Counted from the stretch's first letter, positions 24,277 to 33,075 are shown. The stretch is 46,086 nucleotides of DNA from MED-G105 sp050331095 (GCA_050331095.1 JBHJHE010000036.1:1-46086), one strand, 5' to 3'. Notes: a model not told the origin generated them from the letters alone. Made by a program: numbers and translations.

Positions 24277-24618
24277 TTATCGGGCGCCGCCGCGGCGATC
24301 GTCGCCCTCGTCGGGAAAAAGCGGGTCGCCGAAAACGTAGGCGCTCTCGCCGTCCTCGAAACGGATCCGCTTCCACGCCGCGTCGTAGACGTCGTAGCGC
24401 GCGGCGAAGGCCTCGCCCGCCTCAAGTTCGCCGACGCGGCGGCCGTCGGCGCGCGGCGTCTCGCGCAGGATCGCCGGCCGGCGGGCGACGAAAGCGCGCA
24501 AGGCGCCGTCCGCGTAGTACGGGTCCGCCTCGAGAGCGGCGACGTAGGGCGCTTCGGGGCTCGTCGCGCACCCAGCGGCGACGGCGGCGAGCGCGGCGGC
24601 GATCGTCATACGGCGCAT
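24277..24618 (-). CDS. Small lipoprotein with SH3-like domain
   Basis: A 113-residue predicted lipoprotein: signal peptide with lipobox-like AAGC, cysteine near residue 17. The mature part has one bacterial SH3-like module (about 45-105): FVARRPAILRETPRADGRRV, GELEAGEAFAARY, then WKRIRFEDGESAYVFGDPL. Such modules often bind peptidoglycan or peptides. AAGGAG stands 8 bases before the ATG at 24618; the frame continues upstream through the terminator hairpin, so longer starts are rejected. It precedes the lytic transglycosylase gene by 99 bases and may form an envelope pair with it. Confidence 0.8.
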   Translation of the reverse strand: MRRMTIAAALAAVAAGCATSPEAPYVAALEADPYYADGALRAFVARRPAILRETPRADGRRVGELEAGEAFAARYDVYDAAWKRIRFEDGESAYVFGDPLFPDEGDDRRGGAR

Positions 24619-24665
24619 ATCCGGGCTCCTTTCCTCTTGGTTCGTTGATGACCTGGTCCCCAAAC

Positions 24666-24710
24666 GAAAAACGCCCGCCCGTGGCTTTCGCAGCCGTTGG
24701 GCGGGCGCTT
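24666..24710 (-). terminator. Rho-independent terminator inside the minus-strand cluster
   Basis: On the minus strand GCGCCCGCCC pairs with GGGCGGGCGT across a loop that itself contains a small stem (GGCT/AGCC), followed by a run of five T residues at 24666-24670. It sits 12 bases after the stop of the 338-residue secreted protein and before the SH3 lipoprotein, so transcription of the upstream half of the cluster probably ends or is attenuated here. Confidence 0.85.
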
Positions 24711-24721
24711 CGGGGAGGCGC

Positions 24722-25738
24722 TTAGCGATACTCGCGATAGCCGGGATCGTCAGCCGGCGTCCCAACGATGCGGTCGACGGTGAACTCGCGGTCGCCGCGC
24801 AACGTGACCTGAACGTTGCCCTCCGGATAATCGAGGTTAAGCAGCATCAGGTGCAGCCACTCGTCGATTTTGTGGCTCTTGGCGTAGGACGCGTAGTTGA
24901 CGATGCGGTTTTCCGCTGGGCCCGTGATTCCGTCGATTTTGACGAAGTCGGGAAACTCGTTCGTCATGATCGACTGCATTTCGATAAGCTCGCTGCGGCC
25001 GAAATTCCGGAAGTTGATCTTGTAGCGGTTCACAAGGCCTGTCGCCCGCTTGCTCCCGCGGGCGTCGGTCACCGGCGCGGCGCTCGCCGTCGCGCCGGCG
25101 CCGGGCGCGCGGGCGCGGTCCTGACCGACGTTGGCTTTCTCCGCGTCGTTATAGGGCGCGAGTTTGTTTCGAAGGACCGTCCCGACGCTGATGGCGACGT
25201 CGCGGGCCTTGTCGCCGACGACCTCTTCGATGCACACGCCCTTGCAGCCGGCGGGCGCGGGGAACTCCATCCGCGGCGCCTCCCAGCTGCCGAGGAAGGC
25301 GTTGGTCTGGCGGTCGAAGACGTCGCCAGAGACCCGCACGCGGACTTTCGTGGCGAAGCCCTTGTCCTGCGTGAAAGCGCGGATCTTCATGATCGACATC
25401 GCCCGCGGGCAGACGATCGCGTCACCGTCGAGGCAGGCGAGCTTGACGACTTCCGCAAGCTCCTGGCGCGGCCGGCGATCGCGGATCGTCCAGTCGAGCT
25501 CGGCGGCGAGAAACGATTCGTCGATTACCCAGAAGCCTTCTCGGGCGAACTGCTCCTGCATTTCCGAGACGACGCGGTAGAAGATGTCGCTCGAGCGTTT
25601 GACGCTGTTCTTGTCGGAATCTTCAGCCATTACGATGATGGGCACGCCCGTGCCGCCCTGGGCGAAGCCCTGGCTTGCGGGCGCGAACGCCGCGACCCCG
25701 GCGGCGGCGACAGCGGCGATGGTCAGGTTCTTCGTCAT
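24722..25738 (-). CDS. Unknown periplasmic protein, CsgG/FlgT/TolB-N-like
   Basis: A 338-residue secreted protein (signal about 1-27, ending GFAQ). The N-terminal mature domain has a beta-strand VPIIVMAED, a long helix, GFWVIDESFL, and a later KARDVAISVGTVLRNKLAPY helix; this strand-helix-strand layout recalls TolB-N, CsgG and FlgT/LpoB-type domains. A cysteine pair C102-x7-C110 and another GCKGVC suggest disulfides. An alanine-rich linker (about 205-230) leads to a second alpha/beta domain (about 240-335) with NRYKINFRNFGRSELIEMQ. I find no exact family. GGAGAG precedes the ATG. It is followed by a strong terminator, so it may be the last gene of the upstream sub-operon. Confidence 0.65.
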   Translation of the reverse strand: MTKNLTIAAVAAAGVAAFAPASQGFAQGGTGVPIIVMAEDSDKNSVKRSSDIFYRVVSEMQEQFAREGFWVIDESFLAAELDWTIRDRRPRQELAEVVKLACLDGDAIVCPRAMSIMKIRAFTQDKGFATKVRVRVSGDVFDRQTNAFLGSWEAPRMEFPAPAGCKGVCIEEVVGDKARDVAISVGTVLRNKLAPYNDAEKANVGQDRARAPGAGATASAAPVTDARGSKRATGLVNRYKINFRNFGRSELIEMQSIMTNEFPDFVKIDGITGPAENRIVNYASYAKSHKIDEWLHLMLLNLDYPEGNVQVTLRGDREFTVDRIVGTPADDPGYREYR

Positions 25739-25789
25739 TTTTCTCTCCAGTCGATCACGTTTCGACGAATGGCCGGTTTTGCGGCCGTT

Positions 25790-26746
25790 TTAGATGTTCC
25801 AGTCGACGGTTTTCGGCTCGTTCGCCACTTCGACCCGCTGTTTGGCGATTTTCTTCGCGGCTTTTTTGCCGCGTTTGTCCGCTTTTTTGAGCTGTTTTTG
25901 CAGATCCGGGTCGGCGAGCTGGCCGACGGCGGTCTGGATCGCGAGGATCTTCGCCGTGTTGCCGACGAGGTTCGTCATCCGGCCCGGGAGGTTCTGCGCG
26001 TAGCTCGACTGAAGGCCGACGTCGGCGCTGTTCAACAGCCGCTCGCCCTGCGCCTGCGTCAGCCCGCCGAGATTGTTCTTGATCGCGGCGACGCCGAGGC
26101 CGGACTGGATCTGAAACCAGGTCGCCTGGCTCAATTTCTCGCTGACGGCGACGACCGTCTCGCGCAGTTCCGGCGTCAAACCGCCCCCCGCCTGGAGCTC
26201 GGCGAGCTTCGCGGCGACCTCGACGGCGCCCACGCCGATGCGCTGGGTCGTTTCTTTATGGGCGTCAGCCTTATCGAGTGGGCCGAAATCGCCCCGCGCC
26301 TCGCGCATGACCTGAATGTCGTTCTTCAAGGACGTCTGTAGGTTGAGCCCTTCCTGCGCCGCCAGGATCGCTTCCGCGGAGGCGATCGTCGCTTCGTCGA
26401 TCATATCGCCGGTCAACAAAAGCGCCGCCTGGGGCGTGTCGACGTTGCAGAACGGCGACGCGTTGCGGCCGACGAGGGAGCCGATCTGCTTGATGCCGCC
26501 GTCGAGCACCTGGTTGACCGCCGCGCCCGCGAACCCGGCGCTCGCCGGCATGACGCCGTTCGAGAGCGCGCCCGTGAACTCTTTATTCTTAGACAGTTCG
26601 CACGCGCCGTAACCGATGCCGGCCTGGACCGAGCCGCCGGCGATGCCGCCCGCGCCCGACTGCGCCGCGGCGGGCGCTGCGGCCGCGCCCGTCATCAGCG
26701 CCGCGGCGATCGCGGCGCGCCCCAGTTTCCCCATCTTGCGTCCCAT
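25790..26746 (-). CDS. Unknown secreted helical protein
   Basis: A 318-residue protein with a signal peptide (about 1-27, ending APAAAQ). The N-terminal mature part is glycine-rich and small-residue-rich; from about 100 on it is helical, with regular glutamine/alanine spacing that suggests helical repeats or a coiled coil. Two cysteines (YGAC and SPFC) may be bridged. The C terminus is strongly basic (KKADKRGKKAAKKIAKQR). I recognise no family. The ATG at 26746 is preceded by AAGGAA; a start 45 bases upstream is less likely. It lies between two other secreted unknowns on the same strand with gaps of 69 and 51 bases. Confidence 0.65.
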   Translation of the reverse strand: MGRKMGKLGRAAIAAALMTGAAAAPAAAQSGAGGIAGGSVQAGIGYGACELSKNKEFTGALSNGVMPASAGFAGAAVNQVLDGGIKQIGSLVGRNASPFCNVDTPQAALLLTGDMIDEATIASAEAILAAQEGLNLQTSLKNDIQVMREARGDFGPLDKADAHKETTQRIGVGAVEVAAKLAELQAGGGLTPELRETVVAVSEKLSQATWFQIQSGLGVAAIKNNLGGLTQAQGERLLNSADVGLQSSYAQNLPGRMTNLVGNTAKILAIQTAVGQLADPDLQKQLKKADKRGKKAAKKIAKQRVEVANEPKTVDWNI

Positions 26747-26815
26747 CGTTTGTTCCTTTTCCCGAGTGATAGCGGAGACGACGTCCCCCAACGATAGTTC
26801 TGAAACGCGAAGCGA

Positions 26816-27514
26816 TCAGCCCGCTCCGCAATTTCCGTAATGATCGGATTGCTTGATTTTTTGCATTACCCGGCGCGCGGCGTCGGCGGCGAGCGCTTTG
26901 ACGGCCACTTTCTCCGCCAGGATTTCAGGCCGTCCGGCCGCGGCGCTGAAAGACGCCGTGCGGGAATCGACGCCCTGGTCGACGTCGGTGAGCTTGGCGA
27001 AATCCTTTGCGAACCAGTTGATCTCGACCCGGTTGGCGTCGCGCCGGCTGGGGTCGGGCGCGGACGCGATTTCGCCGATCAGGAGAACGCCGCCACAATC
27101 GCGCAACGGCGCGAGGTGCGGCGCGTAAGTCTCCGCCTCGCGAGCGTTCTCTTTCAGCCCTGCGACGATCCGTACCGCGGCTTGCGAATAGTCGACGGCG
27201 TCGCGGCAGGCGCGCGTTTCGCCATCGACGACAGGGCACGCAAGGGAGTTGAACATCAGCGTCTGGAACTGCGCCGAGAGCTCGGTGAGGTCGATTACGT
27301 TGGCCCCGGCGTCGCGCAACTGGCTCTGGAGAAGGCGCGTCGGCGTCAAGCCGTCGGCGCTTTGGATGGAGACCGGGCCCGTCTCGCGGACATATCGCAA
27401 AATAACGGCGACGTTCGCGGGGTCCTCGGCCACGGCCGGCGCCGCACTTGACGCCGCTGCGACAGCGGCGGCGATCAACCGGCGAAGATCGAACGCGTTC
27501 CGTCGGCGCCTCAT
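26816..27514 (-). CDS. Unknown periplasmic protein, possible TolB-N/CsgG-like fold
   Basis: A 232-residue secreted protein (Arg-rich signal, about 1-29, ending AVAE). The pattern NVAVILRYVRE, a helix, GANVIDLTEL, then CGGVLLIGEI and a final long helix EKVAVKALAADAARRVMQKI is the strand order of TolB-N and CsgG-type domains. Cysteines C93-x9-C103 match in context (LAC...C) the pair of the 338-residue neighbour. Its ATG overlaps the stop of the 467-residue gene by 4 bases (ATGA), so translation is coupled. No enzyme motif is visible. Confidence 0.62.
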   Translation of the reverse strand: MRRRRNAFDLRRLIAAAVAAASSAAPAVAEDPANVAVILRYVRETGPVSIQSADGLTPTRLLQSQLRDAGANVIDLTELSAQFQTLMFNSLACPVVDGETRACRDAVDYSQAAVRIVAGLKENAREAETYAPHLAPLRDCGGVLLIGEIASAPDPSRRDANRVEINWFAKDFAKLTDVDQGVDSRTASFSAAAGRPEILAEKVAVKALAADAARRVMQKIKQSDHYGNCGAG

Positions 27515-28914
27515 TTCCTTTTCCTCAGAGCCGTGACCATTTCATCCTCAAAGCCGTCGATAATCGCCAACAGCACCATTAACTGATCAAGTTCCAGTTC
27601 GTTGGGCGGTCGTCCTACGGGCCCGTCCATGACGTGATCGCCTCTAGCGGCGGCGTAGTCGGTTGGGTTAGTCGCCGCCGGTAACACCGGCGAAGCGTAC
27701 GTAATCTGGCCGCAATCGCCTTCGGCGGTCCGAAACGTCCGGTAGTTGAGATCAACGGCCCAAATACGGACCTCCAATACGTTCCCTTCGACGTGCGGCG
27801 GCTTCTCATGAGCCGCCCAGAGGATCGGCACGACTTTAACGTCGGCTCGTTCGGGCGCGACGTCCTCGAACAAGCGGTCGAGCGGCTCCGGCGCGTTCTC
27901 CAGTTCGGAGATGACGAGCCGGATCGTCGCGTTGCGCGAGGCGCCGGCCCGCCAGCCGGACCATTGCAACGGCGGCTCCGTGCGGTAGCCGGCCCGCGTC
28001 ATGGCGGCCGTCATGCCATGGGCGAGGATCGCCGCGAGTTTGCGGCAGGGTCCGCCCTCCCCGACGCAGGCGCGGGTAGGCGCGCAGGTCGGCCGCGTCG
28101 GCTGCTTCAATTTCCGCCGGCCGAAGAGATCGTGGACGACGCTCTTGTCGTCTTGGACCCAAACGTCGGTGACCGCGTGCACGGGATCGTTTTTGGCGCG
28201 GTCTGCGCGCCCCGGCCCCGACCGCCGCATTAGTCCCGCCAGTCCCTCGACCGCTTCCGCGGCTGCGGCCTCATAGGCGCGCCGAAACATGCCCGACCGG
28301 TCCGCGGGCGACAAATTGGCCCGGCGATCGCCCGGAATGTCGCTGACGCCGAGGCCCGTGGCGGAGAGCGTCAAGCCGCCTGCTTTCAGATCCACAAGAG
28401 CGGCGGTGACGCTCGTCAGCGCCCAATGATTGTAGAACGACGAGCCGTCGTCGCCGCGATAAGTCGTGCGGGCTTGGGACGCCGCTTCAAGCCCGCCGAT
28501 CAGGATCACGCCGTAAACGGATGAAAAAGTCTCGAAGAGCGCGTCGCGGTCGGGCCCCGTCGCGGGACGGCGCAACTTCTTCGCAAGAGCCGCGTCGAGG
28601 GCCGCGGCGTTGGCGACAAGGCCATAGCGGCTCCAACGGCCGACGGCGCGGTCGGTGAGCGTCGCCGATGCGATGCGTTCGACGCTGGCGAGGAGGGCGT
28701 CGCCCTCCGCGGCGTAGGTCGCGTCGCGGCTGAAGAGAAGATCGACGAGCTGGGGCTGGGTTTCTTCGCTCAGATAACCGACGCCAACGAAGGTCACGAG
28801 ATTGTCCCGCGCCATGGCCGTCCGGGGCGCGACCGCCAGGACCAGCGCGACGACGCTAAACGCGATGTCGCGTATGCGAATGAAATCGGTCACCAAAGGC
28901 GCTCCGCTAACCAT
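27511..28914 (-). CDS. Unknown secreted 467-residue protein, two-domain
   Basis: A signal or anchor segment (about 14-35, IAFSVVALVLAVAPRTAMA) precedes the mature protein. The first half contains NLVTFVGVGYLSEE, FSSVYGVILIGGLEAA, YRGDDGSSFYNHWALTSVTA and AYEAAAAEAVEGLAGLM, an order reminiscent of CsgG/FlgT-like periplasmic domains. The second half begins with a cysteine-rich turn (TCAPTRACVGEGGPC, near 278-292) and has a long alpha/beta region without a known motif. Four cysteines in total after the signal. It starts 29 bases after the trypsin-like gene and overlaps the next gene, so it belongs to the same transcript. An internal GTG (VTDF) could also be the true start. Confidence 0.62.
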   Translation of the reverse strand: MVSGAPLVTDFIRIRDIAFSVVALVLAVAPRTAMARDNLVTFVGVGYLSEETQPQLVDLLFSRDATYAAEGDALLASVERIASATLTDRAVGRWSRYGLVANAAALDAALAKKLRRPATGPDRDALFETFSSVYGVILIGGLEAASQARTTYRGDDGSSFYNHWALTSVTAALVDLKAGGLTLSATGLGVSDIPGDRRANLSPADRSGMFRRAYEAAAAEAVEGLAGLMRRSGPGRADRAKNDPVHAVTDVWVQDDKSVVHDLFGRRKLKQPTRPTCAPTRACVGEGGPCRKLAAILAHGMTAAMTRAGYRTEPPLQWSGWRAGASRNATIRLVISELENAPEPLDRLFEDVAPERADVKVVPILWAAHEKPPHVEGNVLEVRIWAVDLNYRTFRTAEGDCGQITYASPVLPAATNPTDYAAARGDHVMDGPVGRPPNELELDQLMVLLAIIDGFEDEMVTALRKRK

Positions 28915-28943
28915 CGACGCTTGTCGTTTATGTTGGGCCCGGC

Positions 28944-29891
28944 TTACTTCCGCGGCACGCCGGCCAAGCTGTCGATGCGCTCGGCGAAGTTCACGAGCGC
29001 GGCGTTCGGCGCGCGCACGACGCTGGCTTCGCCCGATTGCGCGTCGACGCTGACGCTGCCGATGACGTTGCCGGCGTAGAGGATCGCGACGACGTCGCCG
29101 TTGGAGGTAAAGATCGGGCTGCCCGACGCGCCGCCAGTCGCGGCGAGATTGTGGCGGACGAGGCGGTTCTTCTCAAAGCCGCTGTCGGCGAGAAAGTGAT
29201 CCGACATGGACGTGACGATGCCGGACTGCATCGTCGCGACGGGCATTTGCGCGTCCACATTGCCATGGAGCAGCCGTTCCATCGGGAAGCCGAGATAGGC
29301 GATGCGCGTGCCGGAGCGGAGTTTCTTCAAATCGTCCTGATCGGCGAGATTGAAGTGCGCCGGGGCGGCGGCGTCGGTCGTCAGCACCGCGATGTCGTAG
29401 CCGCGCGACGCCACCTTGCCGTCGAAACGCACGTCGGCTTTCCCGTATTCCGGATGCATCGAAAAAGAAGAGACTTTGAGCCGTTTGTCCGGCCGGCCGT
29501 TGATGGCGACGAAGAAAGGCACGTACGGATGCTTCGCCCACGTATCTTTAATGATCTTGGCGACGTGCGCGTTGGTGGCGAAGCGTCGATCCTCGAAGGC
29601 CCAGGCGGTGCCGACGGGCGTCGGCCCGCGGTTCGGGACGGTCATTACGACGACGCCGACGGCTTCGCGGTACTTCGCCGCTGCGTCCGCCAGCCTTGAG
29701 TCAGTGTCGCCGCCCGACGCCTGGCCCTCGTCGGTCGAAGAGGCCGTCGGCCCGGCGGCCTCGGTTGCGTCGGGCTCCTCGTCGCCGCCCGTCACAGCGC
29801 CCCATCCGCTCGATTGCGCGGCGGCGTACGCCGGCGCGGCTGAGAGCGCCGCGGCGAGAATCGTCGCGCGCCAGATCGACTTTTTGGTCAT
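28944..29891 (-). CDS. Secreted trypsin-like serine protease
   Basis: A 315-residue exported protease, first gene of the cluster. The signal peptide is about 1-26. An acidic, Gly/Ser-rich linker (about 30-65) precedes the catalytic domain. The triad is visible as H109 (FATNAHVA), D166 (GYDIAVL) and S256 (GGASGSPIF), as in the trypsin-2/HtrA branch of the S1 family. There is no PDZ domain, unlike DegP-type proteases; the end contains only a helix (NAALVNFAERIDSL). A substrate among the other secreted proteins of the cluster is possible. The upstream gap (29892-30074) should hold the main promoter of the block. Confidence 0.88.
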   Translation of the reverse strand: MTKKSIWRATILAAALSAAPAYAAAQSSGWGAVTGGDEEPDATEAAGPTASSTDEGQASGGDTDSRLADAAAKYREAVGVVVMTVPNRGPTPVGTAWAFEDRRFATNAHVAKIIKDTWAKHPYVPFFVAINGRPDKRLKVSSFSMHPEYGKADVRFDGKVASRGYDIAVLTTDAAAPAHFNLADQDDLKKLRSGTRIAYLGFPMERLLHGNVDAQMPVATMQSGIVTSMSDHFLADSGFEKNRLVRHNLAATGGASGSPIFTSNGDVVAILYAGNVIGSVSVDAQSGEASVVRAPNAALVNFAERIDSLAGVPRK

Positions 29892-30074
29892 TTTTGTCGC
29901 CCCACATCAAACGATCAAAGTTATGAACGCCGAAGCCGCGGCTTTCAACGTCGCCGACGTCTTGGGGTATGGTCGGGTTTCGGCGTTTTTTGGGGGTTGG
30001 ATGCGACCCCGATCGAGAATAGCGATCGGCGATACTGTATTCGCGCGCGTTCTTTTGGTTAACAGGCGACAGCG

Positions 30075-30149
30075 TGGCAGGCCCTAGGGGAATCGAACCC
30101 CTCTTTCCAGGTTGAAAACCTGGCGTCCTAACCGATAGACGAAGGGCCC
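30075..30149 (-). tRNA. tRNA-Glu(UUC)
   Basis: A 75-base cloverleaf on the minus strand: acceptor GGGCCCT with AGGGCCT (first pair G-U), D arm GTCTATCGGTTAGGAC, anticodon loop TTTTCAA (anticodon UUC), T arm GGTTCGATTCC and encoded CCA at 30075-30077. Confidence 0.95.
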
Positions 30150-30219
30150 GCGCGCGCCGAAGCGAGCCGCGGATATAGGCGCAAGCGAGGCGCGAAGACA
30201 AGTCCGGAGATTTCGAGCC

Positions 30220-32040
30220 TTAAGCCGGCGCCGCGTCGACGATGTGGAGCTGTCCCGCCTCGCCGCCTCGCCAATCGTCGGCCTTGACGCGGCCCACCAC
30301 GTGAACGCGGGCGTCTTCCGCGCGCGCGGCGCCGCGCGGCTCGTTCGCGGCGCGGAAGGCGATGGCGCGGGCTCGAGACCCGTCGGCCGCGACGAGATCG
30401 CACGCCACATGTCCCTGTCCCACGACGCGCCGCGCGGCGACGGCGACGTCTCTGACGAGGAACGTCGGCTCCGGCGCGCCGGGGCCGAAGGGGCCCGCCC
30501 GGGCGATGTCGTCGGCGAAGGCTCGCGTCACGGCGCCGGGGGCCATTTCGCCCTCGACGATAAGCGCGCGGGCTCGTCGCGCCGTCTCGACCGCCGGGGC
30601 GACGAGCCCCTCGAGGGCGTCGGCGAAGACGTCGAGCCGGTCGCGCGCGACGGTCAGACCGGCGGCCATGGCGTGGCCGCCGCCATTCACTAGAAGCCCC
30701 GCCTCGCGCAGCCGCGCCACCGCTGCGCCAAGATCGACGCCGTCGAGGGACCGGCCGGAGCCCTTGCCCGTCTCGCCGTCAAGCGCGACGACGACGACCG
30801 GCCGGCCGTATCGGTCCTTCAGGCGGCCAGCCACGACGCCGATGACGCCCGGATGCCAGCCCTCGCCGGCGATGACGATCGCCGCGCGGCCGGCGAGCCC
30901 CCGTCGCTCGACCTCGGCGATCGCCGCGTCCTGGACGTCGCGTTCGATCGCTTGGCGCTCGGCGTTCAGAAGATGCAGGCGCTCGGCGAGCTCGATGCGG
31001 GTCGCCGGATCGTCCGTCGTCATCAGATCGAAGGCGAGGCGCGCGTGGCCGATGCGCCCCGCCGCGTTGAGCCTTGGCCCGAGGGCGAAGCCGAGATGAT
31101 AGGTCGAGGGCGGGCCTTTGACGCCTGCCGCGTCTGCGAGAGCCCGGAGGCCGGGATTGGCGGCCCGTCCCGCGACCATGAGCTTGAGGCCCGCCGCGGT
31201 CATCGCACGGGCGAGGCCGCGCATCGGCATGACGTCGCAAACGAGGCCCAGCGCGGCGAGGTCGAGGAACCGCCGGCAGTCCGGCTCAGAACGATCCTTG
31301 AACCAATCCTTCTCGCGCAGGGCGCGGTTCAGCGCGACGACGGCCATGAACGCGAGGCCCGCGGCGGAAAGCATGTCGAGGCCGGAGCGGTCGTCGGCGC
31401 GGTGGGGATTGACGCAGATAGCGCCCGTCGGCGGCGGGCCCGCCATCTGGTGGTGGTCGATGACGACGACGTCGACGCCGGCGTTCGCCATCGCCGCGAT
31501 CGGCGCCGCGGCGGCCGCGCCGCAGTCGACGGTGACGATGAGGCTCGCCCCCTCGCCGCGCAACGCCTCGAACGCCGCCTCGGTGGGGCCGTAGCCCTCC
31601 AGTATCCGGTCGGGCAGGTAAACGGCGAGGTCCGCGCCGACGGCCTCGAAATAGAGCTTGAAGATCGCCGCGGCGGTCGTTCCGTCAACGTCGTAATCGC
31701 CGAAGAGCCCGACCTTCTCGCCCGCCGCGATCGCCTGCGCGAGGCGCGCGGCGGCCGCGTCCATGTCCTTCAGCGTGAAAGGATCCGGCATCGCCTCGCG
31801 CAGCATGGGGTTGACGAACGCCGCCGCGCCGTCCGGCGTTACGCCTCGGCCCGCGAGCACGCGGCCGAGCGCGCGCGAGCCGCCGACGCGCGCGGCGATC
31901 GCGGCGGCGACGGCTTCGTCCGCCGGCTGAAAGCGCCACGGACGGCCGGACGCCGTCGGTCCCGCCAGTTGGAGGCCGTCGCCCGGGGCGTCGGAAGGAT
32001 CGGGATAGGTCGCGGCGTCGAGCCGCTGGGCGCTTGTCAT
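30220..32040 (-). CDS. recJ: Single-stranded-DNA-specific exonuclease RecJ
   Basis: A 606-residue DHH-family 5'-3' exonuclease acting in recombination and mismatch repair. Catalytic motifs are intact: GDYDVDGTTA (motif I), VTVDCGA (II), VIDHHQM (III, the DHH box), and LGLVCDVMPM (IV). The DHHA1 domain carries GGGHAMAAGL. The C-terminal OB-like part ends HVVGRVKADDW. The start at 32040 (MTSAQRLDAATYP) gives the usual length; a very long frame upstream overlaps the OmpA gene on the other strand and is rejected. It lies directly downstream of nothing on its strand and next to tRNA-Glu. Confidence 0.96.
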   Translation of the reverse strand: MTSAQRLDAATYPDPSDAPGDGLQLAGPTASGRPWRFQPADEAVAAAIAARVGGSRALGRVLAGRGVTPDGAAAFVNPMLREAMPDPFTLKDMDAAAARLAQAIAAGEKVGLFGDYDVDGTTAAAIFKLYFEAVGADLAVYLPDRILEGYGPTEAAFEALRGEGASLIVTVDCGAAAAAPIAAMANAGVDVVVIDHHQMAGPPPTGAICVNPHRADDRSGLDMLSAAGLAFMAVVALNRALREKDWFKDRSEPDCRRFLDLAALGLVCDVMPMRGLARAMTAAGLKLMVAGRAANPGLRALADAAGVKGPPSTYHLGFALGPRLNAAGRIGHARLAFDLMTTDDPATRIELAERLHLLNAERQAIERDVQDAAIAEVERRGLAGRAAIVIAGEGWHPGVIGVVAGRLKDRYGRPVVVVALDGETGKGSGRSLDGVDLGAAVARLREAGLLVNGGGHAMAAGLTVARDRLDVFADALEGLVAPAVETARRARALIVEGEMAPGAVTRAFADDIARAGPFGPGAPEPTFLVRDVAVAARRVVGQGHVACDLVAADGSRARAIAFRAANEPRGAARAEDARVHVVGRVKADDWRGGEAGQLHIVDAAPA

Positions 32041-32166
32041 GGCGCGAGCCTTCCGCGATTCGCGCGGCGCTTGCGTCCGCCGGGGAAAACTACCGTCCGG
32101 CGTTGCGCGGCCGTCGCGGTTCGGTACGGTCGGCCTGCGGCGCCGCCGCCAAGAATGGGGGACCTT

Positions 32167-33075
32167 ATGCAACGACTCGCTTCCGCCTTCGCCGCGACCA
32201 TCGCGCTTTCGCTCGTCGGCGTCGACGACGCGCGCGCCAACGACCCGCATCCGGCGCTGACGCCCTACCCGGGCTCCGAAATCACGCGGCGGGACGACGA
32301 GGGCCACGCGGCCCAGACCGTCGTCGTCGGCGTCAATCCGGACGGCGGGACGGACGAGGACGCCTTCGAGACTTTGAGCGTCGAAGGCGTCGTGACCCGC
32401 CTGTCGCTGGATAATCCGAAGGTACGGTCGGCCGGCGAGATCTTCGCCAATTACAAAGAGGCGCTCGAAAGCGCGGATTTCGACCTGCTGTACGATTGTC
32501 AGGATGCGGCGTGCGGGCCGACCTACGCGCGCAGCCGATGGAACCGCGTCCTCGGCCTTGGCTATGCGAACCGCGACATGGGCTATCTCGCGGCGAAAGG
32601 CGACGCCGACGGGCGCGAGATCTACGTCCTCGCGCTCGTCGCGCCCATGCGTCACCAGATCGTCGTCGTCGAAGTCGCCGAGATGGAGCGCGGTCTCGTC
32701 AGCGCCCAGGCGATCGCGTCCGGCCTCCTCGCGGAGGGCCGCGTCGTTCTCGACGGGCTAAATTTTGATACGGACAAAACCGACCTGTTGCCGACGTCGG
32801 ACGAGGCGCTCCGCGTGATCGCCGGCTTTCTGAACGAGAACGCGGCGCTCAACGTCTACATCGTCGGGCATACCGACGCGACGGGCGGGTTCGACCACAA
32901 TATGGCGCTGTCGCGCGGGCGCGCCGCGGCCGTGGTCAAGGCGTTGACGGACGACTACGGGATCGACGCCGGCCGCCTTACGGCCCACGGCGTCGGCCCC
33001 CTCGCCCCGGCGCGCTCGAACAAGGGCCCCGACGGGCGCGCGGAGAACCGGCGTGTGGAGATGGTTGAGCGGTAG
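32167..33075 (+). CDS. Secreted OmpA-domain protein
   Basis: A 302-residue envelope protein with a signal peptide (about 1-26, ending DARA) and a C-terminal OmpA-like peptidoglycan-binding domain (about 190-300): LNFDTDKTDLLPTSDEALRV, VYIVGHTDATG, NMALSRGRAAAVV, and GRAENRRVEM. The Asp and Arg that hold the diaminopimelate group are in place. The N-terminal half (about 30-185) has a conserved-looking fold seen in alphaproteobacterial OmpA-type proteins, including a cysteine pair near CQDAAC. The start at 32167 was preferred over the ATG four codons upstream because the signal begins MQRLASAF; either is possible. Divergent from recJ, followed by the SnoaL-like gene. Confidence 0.9.
   Translation: MQRLASAFAATIALSLVGVDDARANDPHPALTPYPGSEITRRDDEGHAAQTVVVGVNPDGGTDEDAFETLSVEGVVTRLSLDNPKVRSAGEIFANYKEALESADFDLLYDCQDAACGPTYARSRWNRVLGLGYANRDMGYLAAKGDADGREIYVLALVAPMRHQIVVVEVAEMERGLVSAQAIASGLLAEGRVVLDGLNFDTDKTDLLPTSDEALRVIAGFLNENAALNVYIVGHTDATGGFDHNMALSRGRAAAVVKALTDDYGIDAGRLTAHGVGPLAPARSNKGPDGRAENRRVEMVER

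Noticed and set aside
25771..25794. A GGCCG/CGGCC hairpin between the 338- and 318-residue secreted-protein genes.
   Set aside because: On the coding (minus) strand no T-tract follows it, and the only T-run is on the other strand, where there is no gene to terminate.
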